Under the pieces are notes generated by a model. It worked only from the letters and a program-made list of their open reading frames with translations, had not been told where the DNA came from and searched no databases. A stretch of 64,000 nt of DNA, taken from NCBI GenBank assembly GCA_018335755.1, contig JAGXRK010000045.1:62001-126000 (forward strand), written 5' to 3'. The position numbers and the translations under genes are program-made. Positions 1 through 9,973 of this stretch are shown here, piece after piece; the first letter of the stretch is position 1, and every line of letters begins with the position of its first letter. The stretch comes from Ignavibacterium sp. (lineage in GTDB: Bacteria > Bacteroidota > Ignavibacteria > Ignavibacteriales > Ignavibacteriaceae).

Positions 1-923
1 ATCATACAATACATTAAACCCATAGTTTTCAAGCCTGTTTTTAGCGGTAATAAACTGACCACTTAATCCATTTCCTAAAATATTGGGAGTATTATCTAAA
101 ATCCAGGCTGCTTCACCAGATTTATCTGCTGCAACGGATTTGTCAATCATATCTTTAATTATTTCAAAGCTAAGTCCATCTAATCGACTTACAAGATATG
201 AAAGTCTGTAATTGTAGCCTCCCCACGACCCTGTGTAATTATCAGGCTTAAACCTGGAATTGAAATTAAAAGTACTATCTTTATCAAAATACGGGTTTGA
301 TATAACCGGAGAAGAGTAGCAATGGTATGGTGGTGGAACACAGCCCGGGTAGCAGTCATCTACCAGGTTATTAAAGATTGTTTCGACAAAATCATCGTAA
401 TCATCCGTATTCAGCATACAGAGAAGACCATCTACACTAACGTTACCGGGACTGCTCCAGTCACCAACGGCTTGTATCTTATACGGGACTCCCTGACACA
501 TAACAATATACCGGATTGTTTCAGTTAGGTTATTATTTTCAAGATGCAACCTTATAGGATTTGCTATCTCTTCAATGAAGTATTGCCAGGCATGGAATTT
601 TGCGGTGTCGACACAGTGTGTTGAATCCCATTTAGCCCAGGTTGAATCAACTATATTCTGATCATCGAAACCAAGCTTTACAACGTGCGGATCTGACCAG
701 TCGCCTACACTTATTACTTTGCGGGGGAGGGGCAAACCAAGAATATTCGACTCTGGAATATTCCTGGCGTTTTGATAATAGTCTTTAATAGAGTCTGACA
801 ATGCAGAACTACTATTGTAAACCACAAGAACATTCTCTGGACCTGAATGTTCGCATTGGTTTGTGCATTTGAAATACCGAAATAAAGTATAAAAAGCAAA
901 GAAACAATAATTAAGTTTTTCAT
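1..923 (-). pseudogene. TIGR03790-like secreted protein, apparent frameshift near the N-terminus; runs off the left edge
   Basis: Signal peptide MKNLIIVSLLFILYFGISNAQ starts at 923. The body (GPENVLVVYNSSSALSDSIKDYYQNARNIPESNILGL...) is open without stops from about 845 to 1 in another frame that has no start codon of its own. Confidence 0.65.
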
Positions 924-1017
924 TTTATTATTCTCCTTTAGTTAATAGTTATTATTTTTACCATTACAATTTTTTCAGTTTTGATTATTATGTGGTACTT
1001 TAATTGTTAACAGATAA

Positions 1018-1097
1018 ATAAAAAGCCCCATTGAGTTTAAAACTCTTCAATTCTCTTGGCGGAGTGTTAAGGGTCTCAGTGCGGGCTTTTTATTTTT
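1018..1097 (-). terminator. Terminator-like inverted repeat downstream of the 1211-3766 gene
   Basis: AAAAGCCC ... GGGCTTTT arms; the minus strand reads GGGGCTTTTTATTT at the end. Confidence 0.5.
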
Positions 1098-1210
1098 ATG
1101 GAGGGGAACGTTCATTTACATTAATTTGTGTCATTTTTTGACCCCTTCTGCTATTATGTTCTTACCTGCTATATACATTTAAGTTATTTTGAGTTGCAGG
1201 TAGTGAATAA

Positions 1211-3766
1211 TTATTTAATGAGCACCATTTTCTTTACTGACTCAAAAATTTCTCCGTTTATTCCTTCTGCTATTAATCTAAAAAAATAAACACCACTAGG
1301 ATTGTCTGAAGCATTAAATTCAAAATTGTAATGTCCTGCTACTAAATCTTCGTTTATTAAACCAGTTATTTCTTTTCCGAGTATATCGAATATCTTTAAT
1401 GTTACTTTAGAATCCACTTTTAAAATGAAATTTATTTTTGTTAAAGGGTTAAATGGATTGGGAAAATTCTGAAAAAGATGGAAATCATTTCCATTCAAAA
1501 ACTCAACTTCTATCTCATTGCTGTATTCAGATTGACCATTATAGTCAATTTGTTTAAGACGATATTGATATTTGCCAAATTTAGATAATTCATCATTATA
1601 GTAGTAATGATTTACTGATGTAGAAGTACCGACACCATTGATAAAAGCTAAATTTGTCCAATCAACTTCATCATCATTTTTTCTTTGTATAAAAAATCCT
1701 TGGTTGTTGGTTTCGGTAGCAGTAATCCATTTCAGTGCAACGATATTTCTTTCCAGCTCAGAATTAAAACTAATCAGTTCCACTGGTACATCTTTATCAA
1801 AATATTTTAAAACTAAGCCCAACTCACCAACTGCATAACCAATACCTGCATCGAGTAAACTAAGTCTATTTATTCTTACTCCATTTAATTCAGTAAATTC
1901 TTCCCAGTCTTCCCCGGAATTTATTGAACGATAATTCGTGAATCCTGTAACAAAGATAATATCATCATAATGACTAAATCGCGCAGCAATACTATAGCCT
2001 GTTACATCAGGATTTAGTATCCAGGTCAAACCTGCGTCTGTAGACTTATACAATTTATTACTCTCAAGAAGAAACCCATTTAATATATTTCTGAAATAAA
2101 TATCTCTAGATTGAAAAATATTTAAATTGGTTTGATGAATCCAATTATTACCACCATTTGTTGTCTTATAAGGTCTTGCATTTAAATTAGCAGTCCACCC
2201 ATAAAGAGAGTCAACAAAGTAAACTCCAGAAAAAATAACTGATATACCCGCATTCAACTGAGCAAACCAGTTTTCACCTGCATCTGTGGTTTTCAGTATT
2301 CCGCCTCTTGTTGTTACTGCCCAGCCGGTTATTGGGTTTATAAAGAAAAATCTGTTTATCAATCCTATTGTATCTGTTAATCCTGTTCTGTTTACAATAT
2401 ACCAGCTTTCTCCTGCATCGGTTGTCTTTACTATCCTTGCAGGTGCACTGCCTGCAAAACCTGTTACACTGTCTGTAAAGGTTATGCTTCTTAACGAGGA
2501 TGTAAATACCTGTGAGGGGAAGTTTGGCAAGCCAAACCAGGTTAATCCGCCGTCTGTGGTTTTGTATAATGGTCCGCCTGTATATCTTCCATCTGCTGCA
2601 TATCCTTTAAGCTCATCTGTAAAGAAAACATCAACAAAGTTTGCATTTAGGAATAATCCTTCCCAGTTATCATATCCGTTTGTTGTTTTGGCTATCCATA
2701 AATTGCTTCCCACTGAGTAACCAATTCCACATGGCAGCAGTTCAAGTTCCCATTCGCTTAAATTTGGTGATGAGGGACTAAACCAGGTAACACCTTTGTT
2801 TGTTGTTTTTCTTATCCCCCAGCTTTCTCCACCATAAGTGCCAATAGTATATCCTGTTTCAGTATCTACAAACTTTATGCTGTTTAATTCATAGTGCTGC
2901 AGGCGGTTGTTTTGTGTCCAGCTTATTCCGCCGTCACTGCTGTAAACATTCTTTCCGTTTGCTCCTGAAGCTGCAATGTTCTGATTATTTATAATATCAA
3001 TTGCATATAATGCACTTGCATCACCTGCCTGGTATTCTGTCCAGGTATCTCCGCCATCAGTTGTCTTTAATATTTTTCCTCCTCCGCAGGCAATTATTCC
3101 AAAGTTTTCATCTAAAAAATCTAATGCCCAGTAGTGTTGGTTCAATCCTGTATTTACCGGCTGCCAGGTTAATCCTGCATCTATGGTTTTAAGCAGAGTG
3201 TGGTTTAATCCGCAGACAAATCCCAGAGTATCATTCAGCATTTGCACTCCCCAAAAATCAATGCCGCTTCCAACTCCGCTTACAACCTGTGTAAATGTTT
3301 CGCCTCCGTCGGTTGAGCGGAGAATAATTCCATCATATCCCGTTGCTATTACAACCAGTCCATCAAAAGAATGAACTTTAAGAAGAAGAGTTGTTGTGTT
3401 AGTTTCAGAGAATGTCCAGTTTTCGCCGCCATCAATTGTTTTAATTATTGCACCAAGATTACCAACAACCCAACCAGTATCGGGGTTAATGAAATGAACA
3501 CCAAAGTATGTTACCCTTGGTATTCGTGGGTTTATTTCAGTCCATACACCTGTTCCATCTCTTAAAGGAAATAAGCTTCTCTTTTCTTCATATAGGTTTT
3601 TTCCGGCATATTTCTCATCGTAGCTTTGGTAACCTTCTTTTAGTTCAATACCACGGCGGTATTGGACAGGCTTTTCTTCTGTGGAGTCGGGGACTTGTGA
3701 GTAAAACTCACTTGTGAATAAAAACGAAACAAATAGCAGGCAGTTAACTATTAACAACTTTTTCAT
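1211..3766 (-). CDS. Secreted YCF48/BNR-repeat beta-propeller protein with T9SS type A sorting domain
   Basis: Repeated 'KTTDGGxxW' blades; C-terminal LFQNFPNPFNPLTKINF...VKKMVLIK; N-terminal signal peptide. Confidence 0.9.
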   Translation of the reverse strand: MKKLLIVNCLLFVSFLFTSEFYSQVPDSTEEKPVQYRRGIELKEGYQSYDEKYAGKNLYEEKRSLFPLRDGTGVWTEINPRIPRVTYFGVHFINPDTGWVVGNLGAIIKTIDGGENWTFSETNTTTLLLKVHSFDGLVVIATGYDGIILRSTDGGETFTQVVSGVGSGIDFWGVQMLNDTLGFVCGLNHTLLKTIDAGLTWQPVNTGLNQHYWALDFLDENFGIIACGGGKILKTTDGGDTWTEYQAGDASALYAIDIINNQNIAASGANGKNVYSSDGGISWTQNNRLQHYELNSIKFVDTETGYTIGTYGGESWGIRKTTNKGVTWFSPSSPNLSEWELELLPCGIGYSVGSNLWIAKTTNGYDNWEGLFLNANFVDVFFTDELKGYAADGRYTGGPLYKTTDGGLTWFGLPNFPSQVFTSSLRSITFTDSVTGFAGSAPARIVKTTDAGESWYIVNRTGLTDTIGLINRFFFINPITGWAVTTRGGILKTTDAGENWFAQLNAGISVIFSGVYFVDSLYGWTANLNARPYKTTNGGNNWIHQTNLNIFQSRDIYFRNILNGFLLESNKLYKSTDAGLTWILNPDVTGYSIAARFSHYDDIIFVTGFTNYRSINSGEDWEEFTELNGVRINRLSLLDAGIGYAVGELGLVLKYFDKDVPVELISFNSELERNIVALKWITATETNNQGFFIQRKNDDEVDWTNLAFINGVGTSTSVNHYYYNDELSKFGKYQYRLKQIDYNGQSEYSNEIEVEFLNGNDFHLFQNFPNPFNPLTKINFILKVDSKVTLKIFDILGKEITGLINEDLVAGHYNFEFNASDNPSGVYFFRLIAEGINGEIFESVKKMVLIK

Positions 3767-4237
3767 TTAATTACCCTTGCTTTATTTATGAAGTTGTAAT
3801 TGATATAACTATTTAGTAATCCTCTAAATAAAAAAGAGAAATAATTTTTATAAGAAAAATAATTTTGTGTTCTTTTAGTGAGATAGATTTGTTGTTGAAA
3901 CTAAGTTCTGATTTGATAGACAACTGTATTAGCAGGATTAAGCCAGACATTTCTGCTATTTGAGTGACTTTACTTCCCATTATCTCCTCTGATAATTACA
4001 TAACAGAAACAATTATTGTGCCTAAAAAAAAAACATTTCGTTTTAATCAAAAAATAAAAGTAAATTTTTCTTGAAAGTAATATTTTCCAAAACAAAATAG
4101 CAACTTTTACTTTATGTAAAAATAATTTACACGGAAATGGAATCCTAAGTTGAGTAAAAAGAAACAAATAAATTGGTTGTAGAGGTGAATAGTAAATAGT
4201 TAAAATATTTTTGTGAATTTTTTTTCGCCACGGCGGA

Positions 4238-4314
4238 TTAGTGTTTTTGTGGCAAATGTTTTTTCCAATAAAGAACAAAACCTTTTAGTTGCCACTAAGT
4301 CACAAAAACACTAA
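4238..4314. repeat. Intergenic inverted repeat
   Basis: TTAGTGTTTTTGTG (4238-4251) and its exact reverse complement CACAAAAACACTAA (4301-4314). Confidence 0.7.
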
Positions 4315-4502
4315 ATACCACAAAAGTTAATTCTGTTTTAATTGTTAGATGCCTTTAACATTCAGTGATATTAGGAAAAAAGATTTCACCGTACATATAA
4401 CGGATACAAATAGTCGGCTTAATTATTTTGGTATTGTCTTTCCTTTAATTATCATCTGATATAAATTTATTACGAAATAAATATTCATTCGGACACGAAA
4501 AA

Positions 4503-6143
4503 ATGAAATACAAATTATTATTACTTATACTTCTTTACACAAATTCTTTCTTTGCCCAACCAACTGATAAAGGGTTTGACATCCTTCACTACAAATTAAA
4601 CCTGGATTTATACAACTGTTTCATTGACCCATTTCCGCACACATTCAGCGGTTATGTTGAAATAAAAATGAAAGCTGAGACAGAGTTGAATAATATTATT
4701 CTTAACGGAAGCAGCTATTCAATTACAATTGATTCCGCATCCAACAACATTCAATCATTCAACCATTCAGACGATAAAGTCAATCTTTTTTTTAGAAGCT
4801 CAATTAATTTGAATGATTCCATATCCTTTACAATTTATTATAAACATAAAGATGTGCGGGACGGCGCTTTCTTTTCAGATAAGGGGATGGTGTTTACTAA
4901 CAACGCTCCCGAGGGTGCAAGGAATTGGTTTCCCTGTTATGATCATCCATCAGATAAGGCAACATTTGAACTGATTGCTAAAACACCTGCAAATGTTTTG
5001 TTAGGTTCGAATGGTTCTCTCATAGATTCAACATTGATTGCTGATACAATTTACTATCATTGGAAAAGCCGTGACCCGGTTGCAACTTACCTTATGGTTA
5101 TCTCTGCAAAAGTTGATTACAATTTAGATATTGTGGAATGGATAAATCCGGAAACAAATGAAATCATTCCAACAAGATTTTATTGGCAGGATGGCGAGAA
5201 TATTACTAATCTCAATTATATCAAATCGATTAACAGCAATATGATGGATTTCTTTTCTGAATTATTCGGAACATATCCTTTTGAGAAGAATGGATATGCT
5301 TCACTTAATGAACATTTTGTTTACGGCGGAATGGAAAATCAGACTTTAACTTCAATTGGGTTTGACTCATGGAGAGAAATATTAATTGTTCACGAGTTCA
5401 CACACGCCTGGTTCGGTAATATGATAACGCATAAAAACTGGTCTGATGTGTGGCTCAACGAAAGTTTTGCTAATTATTGTGAAGGATTGTGGATTGAGCA
5501 CACAAGAGGAAAGGATGCATATAAAAAATTTATTTCACTGGAAGCTGATAGATATTTCCGTGAAAACCCGGGCTTCCCGATATACAATAGCTGGTGGAAT
5601 GATAAAACTCCACCCTCAAATATTTTATATAACGGTCCAATAATTTATTCTAAAGGCGCCTGTGTTCTTTCTATGTTCAGGAATGCAGTTGGGGATTCAT
5701 TATTCTTTAAAGTACTTCAATCGTATACAAATGATGAAAGTTTTCGTTTCAGTAATGCGGACACAGACGATTTTATTTCCGTTGCAAACAAAATTACCGG
5801 AAAAGATTACACAAAATTTTTCTATCAATGGTTGAAAAGTCCCGATCACCCCATATACCAGAACTACTATGTTATCACAGAAGATGAAAATGAATACCGG
5901 ATTGATCTTACAATAAACCAGGTTCAGGATAACGAAACAGCTTACAAAATGCCGGTTACTTTGCAAATTGTTTTTTCAGATGGAACAAATGAGATTATAA
6001 ATATTCAAAACAGTAAGCGTGCAGAAAATCATTACTTTATATTCGATAAAGAGCCCGTTGAATTGATATTTGATCCCTTTTATGAAATAGTTCTGAAGGA
6101 AGCCGAAACTTTAATTTTTGATGCGATTGAGATTACATATTAA
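4503..6143 (+). CDS. M1 family metallopeptidase (short form)
   Basis: GGMENQTL (GAMEN-like) followed by HEFTHAWFGN and WLNESFANY zinc-binding motifs; signal peptide. Confidence 0.9.
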   Translation: MKYKLLLLILLYTNSFFAQPTDKGFDILHYKLNLDLYNCFIDPFPHTFSGYVEIKMKAETELNNIILNGSSYSITIDSASNNIQSFNHSDDKVNLFFRSSINLNDSISFTIYYKHKDVRDGAFFSDKGMVFTNNAPEGARNWFPCYDHPSDKATFELIAKTPANVLLGSNGSLIDSTLIADTIYYHWKSRDPVATYLMVISAKVDYNLDIVEWINPETNEIIPTRFYWQDGENITNLNYIKSINSNMMDFFSELFGTYPFEKNGYASLNEHFVYGGMENQTLTSIGFDSWREILIVHEFTHAWFGNMITHKNWSDVWLNESFANYCEGLWIEHTRGKDAYKKFISLEADRYFRENPGFPIYNSWWNDKTPPSNILYNGPIIYSKGACVLSMFRNAVGDSLFFKVLQSYTNDESFRFSNADTDDFISVANKITGKDYTKFFYQWLKSPDHPIYQNYYVITEDENEYRIDLTINQVQDNETAYKMPVTLQIVFSDGTNEIINIQNSKRAENHYFIFDKEPVELIFDPFYEIVLKEAETLIFDAIEITY

Positions 6144-6314
6144 TTAATTGTTACGTTTTATAATGGGACGCATAATTGAATAGCATCTCATTTTGTTTTT
6201 TATATATTGAGGTAAACAATTAATAATCATTTGAGAAAGGAGTTTTTGCTTAATAATAATTGGTACAATTTTTTCTGAACATTTTGTACTAATCATCAAT
6301 TGAAAGGGTAGACT

Positions 6315-6728
6315 ATGAATATACCTGTATTGGACCGGAGCCACTACCTCAAGGGATTACTTATTACCGCAAAACTAGATAAACAGCTTTCCGATAGGGA
6401 AAAGGAAATTATCAAAGGGATATCCGATAAATTAGGATTTGCTGCAGATTTTTATAATGAAACCATACGTGGATTATTATCCAACCAATATATCAGCGAC
6501 GAACCAATTAAATTTTCGGATAAGAAGATAGCTGAATCTTTTTTGTCTGATGCAATAAAACTTGCTTATTCAGACGGTAATATTTCCGAAGCAGAAATGA
6601 ACTGGCTTAAAGAAACTGCGAAAATAAATTTAATGAACGAAAATTTTGTTCAAAATAAAATAAGAACCTATAAGGAATCTCCCTTACTTCTTCGAAATAC
6701 AGAATTTGCTCTATATTCAATAATCTGA
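6315..6728 (+). CDS. Small helical protein, TerB-like
   Basis: 137 aa; two repeats of 'AxxDGxISexExxxLKxxA'-type spacing (LSDREKEIIKGI; YSDGNISEAEMNWLKETAK). Confidence 0.4.
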   Translation: MNIPVLDRSHYLKGLLITAKLDKQLSDREKEIIKGISDKLGFAADFYNETIRGLLSNQYISDEPIKFSDKKIAESFLSDAIKLAYSDGNISEAEMNWLKETAKINLMNENFVQNKIRTYKESPLLLRNTEFALYSII

Positions 6729-6938
6729 TTCGAATTTCTTATTATAGTCTGTGGTAATAATAAATTTACCACAGGCTATTCCTCATCACACAAATTTTTC
6801 AATTTTATAATCTTTCAAATTTGCAATCTTGTAATTTTTCAATCCTCCTTTGTCCTTTACCGCCTAATCTCTAATTTTGAATAGTGATTTTCAAATTATT
6901 TTTACTCATTGATTCACTTTTCTTAAAAGGATCCTGTC

Positions 6939-7973
6939 ATGAAAAAAATGAAAGCCCTCGTAAAAAAATATGCAAAACCCGGTATATGGATGGACGAAGT
7001 TCCTGTTCCCGAATACGGTCCGAATGATGTGCTGATTAAAATTCATAAAACTTCAATCTGCGGAACTGATATTCACATTTATAACTGGGATGAATGGGCA
7101 CAAAAAACAATTCCTGTTCCCATGCACGTAGGACACGAATATGTCGGAACTGTTGAAGCATTCGGCAGTAATGTTCACGATGTAAAAGTTGGTGAGCTAG
7201 TTAGCGGTGAAGGTCATATTGTTTGCGGAACATGCAGAAATTGCCGAGAAGGAAGAGGACATCTTTGTCCCAATACAAAAGGAGTCGGCGTAAATCGTCC
7301 GGGATGTTTTGCTGAATATCTTGTAATTCCTGTTTCAAACATCTGGCATTGCGATCCTAAAATTCCGAAAGAAATTTTTTCAATATTCGATCCATTAGGA
7401 AACGCTGTCCACACAGCTTTATCATTTGATTTTCTTGGAGAGGATGTATTGATAACAGGAGCAGGACCGATTGGAATCATGGCTGCAGCGATAGTTAAAC
7501 ATTCAGGTGCCAGAAATGTTGTGATTACTGATATGAATGAATACCGACTTGAACTTGCAAAAAAACTCGGAGTAACAAGAGCAGTTAATGTTAAAAAAGA
7601 AAAACTTCCTGATGTTGTTAAAGAACTCGGAATGGTCGGCGGTTTTGATGTCGGACTGGAAATGTCAGGCAGCATTCATGCATTTAATGATATGATTGAA
7701 GTAATGTATCACGGCGGAAAAATTGCTTTACTCGGCATTCTGCCTGAACAAGCTGGTATAAATTGGGGTAAAGTTATTTTCAACGGACTTACCATTCGCG
7801 GAATTTATGGAAGGATGATGTTTGAAACCTGGTTCAAGATGCAGGCATTGGTTCAAAGTGGATTACCGATTCAACCAATCATTACTCACAGATTTAAAAT
7901 TGATGATTACCTTGAAGGATTTGAAATAATGAAGTCGGGGAATTCAGGTAAGGTGATATTAGACTGGGAATGA
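6939..7973 (+). CDS. tdh: L-threonine 3-dehydrogenase
   Basis: Zinc MDR protein: [59 protein letters not shown]. Confidence 0.95.
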   Translation: MKKMKALVKKYAKPGIWMDEVPVPEYGPNDVLIKIHKTSICGTDIHIYNWDEWAQKTIPVPMHVGHEYVGTVEAFGSNVHDVKVGELVSGEGHIVCGTCRNCREGRGHLCPNTKGVGVNRPGCFAEYLVIPVSNIWHCDPKIPKEIFSIFDPLGNAVHTALSFDFLGEDVLITGAGPIGIMAAAIVKHSGARNVVITDMNEYRLELAKKLGVTRAVNVKKEKLPDVVKELGMVGGFDVGLEMSGSIHAFNDMIEVMYHGGKIALLGILPEQAGINWGKVIFNGLTIRGIYGRMMFETWFKMQALVQSGLPIQPIITHRFKIDDYLEGFEIMKSGNSGKVILDWE

Positions 7974-8003
7974 TGCTGGTTGCTGGATTTAAGATAGTGG
8001 ATG
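7972..8003. repeat. Left copy of degenerate GATGCTGG-type repeat
   Basis: GATGCTGGTTGCTGGATTTAAGATAGTGGATG, overlapping the tdh stop codon. Confidence 0.5.
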
Positions 8004-8096
8004 TTATATTCAAGAGAATGTATTTCGGTTATTTTATAGCTTGATTTTAAATGAATTATTGCTGATAAATTATTTCATTAAGAATTAAAGGGTAAT

Positions 8097-8471
8097 ATGA
8101 GTTATAAAAATCTTGAGATTTGGCAACTTGCAAGAGAGTTAGTAATTTAAATTCATAAGATGACCTTAACTCTCCCAAAATTTGAAATGTATGAAGAAGG
8201 CAGTCAAATAAGGAGGTCTTCAAAATCTGTCAAGTCTACAATTGTTGAAGGATATGGAAGACGAAACTATAAAAGTGATTATGAACGTTACATTACAATT
8301 TCATTAGCTTCTAATGATGAAACAATAGACCATCTTGAAAATTTGTTTGAGACAGAATCACTCACTGATGAAAAATTATATAAAGAATTACACTCTAAAC
8401 TAGAAACCCTGGGCAAAAAAATAAATCGCTTCCTACAATCTGTTCAAAAAGAACATTTGAGTAAAAAATAA
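8097..8471 (+). pseudogene. Four-helix-bundle protein (S23 / 23S rRNA intervening-sequence protein-like), interrupted by an in-frame TAA
   Basis: ATG at 8097 gives [55 protein letters not shown]...; the TAA is at 8148-8150, in frame with the listed ORF at 8160. Confidence 0.75.
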
Positions 8472-8495
8472 CACCTGCTTAGCTAAGGTTTTCAG

Positions 8496-8564
8496 AATCC
8501 AGTATCCAAAGACTAGCATCCGATATCCAGCATCTAGTATCCAGAGACCAGTATCCAGTATCAA
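8496..8564. repeat. Right, inverted cluster of degenerate ATCCAGTATC-type repeats
   Basis: AATCCAGTATCCAAAGACTAGCATCCGATATCCAGCATCTAGTATCCAGAGACCAGTATCCAGTATCAAG; ends a few bases from the kbl stop codon. Confidence 0.65.
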
Positions 8565-8567
8565 GTC

Positions 8568-9833
8568 TCAGTTAATCACGCGATGTTTCCTCCCCACCTT
8601 CTCAAAAGCACTTATACACGCATCAAGATTTTCTTTTGAATGTGCAGCTGAAATCTGAACACGAATTCTTGCCTGACCTTTTGGAACAACCGGATAGGAA
8701 AATCCAACAACATAAATTCCTTCATCATAAAGCTCTTTTGAAATTTGCTGTGCGAGCTGAGCATCATTATCAAACTTTCTGAATAGAACAGGAACTATCG
8801 GATGAATACTATCGATCAAATCAAAACCGAGTGCGTTCATCTTTTCACGAAAGTATTTTGTGTTCTCTCTTAATTGTTCTCTCAGGTCATCTGATTTTTC
8901 GAGAAGATCAAATGCTGCTATGGATGCACCAACAATCGCAGGAGCAAGTGTGTTGGAAAATAAATACGGACGTGACCTTTGTCTTAGCATATCAACAATT
9001 TCTTTTTTGGAGGTTGTAAACCCTCCTGAAGCACCACCCATTGCTTTTCCCAATGTTGATGTGATTATATCAACTTTACCAATTGCGTTGCAATACTCGA
9101 TTGCACCTCTTCCCGTTTTACCAAAAAAACCTGTTGCGTGAGAATCATCAACCATAACAAGTGCATCGTACTTATCAGCAAGTTGGATTATATCATCAAT
9201 CTTTGCAATATCTCCATCCATAGAAAATACGCCATCTGTAGCAATAATAATATTTTTTGCAGGATGAGGTTCTTGTGCAAGTCCGGTATGCTCCCAGATA
9301 TCGGCACCTTCCCGGGCAAGCGCTAATTTCTGCTCAAGTGATTTCATATCAGAGTGTTCATAAATTAATCTTCTTGCTTTGCACAATCTGATACCGTCTA
9401 TTATGCTGGCGTGGTTAAGCTGATCCGTGATAATCACATCATCCTGTCCGAGAATGCTTTCAAACAATCCGCCGTTCGCATCAAAGCACGAGGAATAAAG
9501 TATTGCATCATCCATCTGATAAAAATCTGCTATTCTTTTCTCAAGTTCTTTGTGAATATCCTGTGTGCCGCAAATAAATCTAACCGAAGACAAACCAAAA
9601 CCATGAGTGTTCAGGGTTTTCTGTGCAGCTTTAATTACATCCGGATGATTTGCCAGTCCCAGGTAATTGTTTGAACAGAAGTTAAGAACATCTTTCGGTT
9701 TTGAGTCTGCAGGATAAGATACTTTAATTTTTGCTTTTTGATCTGAGAGAATTATTCTCTCATCCTTGTAAAGATTTGCTTCCTTGATGGATGTTAGTTC
9801 CTGCTTTAAGTCGTATTTTGTTCTGCGGTACAT
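8568..9833 (-). CDS. kbl: Glycine C-acetyltransferase (2-amino-3-ketobutyrate CoA ligase)
   Basis: NFCSNNYLGLANHP, GLSSVRFICGTQDIHKELE, DDSHATGFFGKTGRG, TSTLGKAMGGASGG, PKGQARIRVQISAAH. Confidence 0.9.
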   Translation of the reverse strand: MYRRTKYDLKQELTSIKEANLYKDERIILSDQKAKIKVSYPADSKPKDVLNFCSNNYLGLANHPDVIKAAQKTLNTHGFGLSSVRFICGTQDIHKELEKRIADFYQMDDAILYSSCFDANGGLFESILGQDDVIITDQLNHASIIDGIRLCKARRLIYEHSDMKSLEQKLALAREGADIWEHTGLAQEPHPAKNIIIATDGVFSMDGDIAKIDDIIQLADKYDALVMVDDSHATGFFGKTGRGAIEYCNAIGKVDIITSTLGKAMGGASGGFTTSKKEIVDMLRQRSRPYLFSNTLAPAIVGASIAAFDLLEKSDDLREQLRENTKYFREKMNALGFDLIDSIHPIVPVLFRKFDNDAQLAQQISKELYDEGIYVVGFSYPVVPKGQARIRVQISAAHSKENLDACISAFEKVGRKHRVIN

Positions 9834-9973
9834 AGTATCACTTATAAATTGTTATTAAAAATTATTGGCGTTTCAAAAATATTGAAATTGAGTGAGATGT
9901 GAAATCAAATAGATTTGAAAGGGCGTCAGAGATGACAAAAATCACCTCTGACCTAAAATATTAAAAATTCATA

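Noticed and set aside
714-923. 69-aa ORF as a stand-alone small secreted protein
   Set aside because: Only the signal peptide is plausible; the downstream part is the out-of-frame reading of a longer TIGR03790-like gene.
1638-3717. Several plus-strand ORFs (63-144 aa) opposite the 1211-3766 gene
   Set aside because: Shadow ORFs antisense to a clear YCF48/T9SS protein; low-complexity translations with no domains.
3970-4278. 102-aa minus ORF
   Set aside because: Lies in AT-rich repeat-containing intergenic DNA; composition (F/I/K/Y-rich) looks random.
7214-7675. 153-aa ORF antisense to tdh
   Set aside because: Antisense shadow of a well-supported dehydrogenase.
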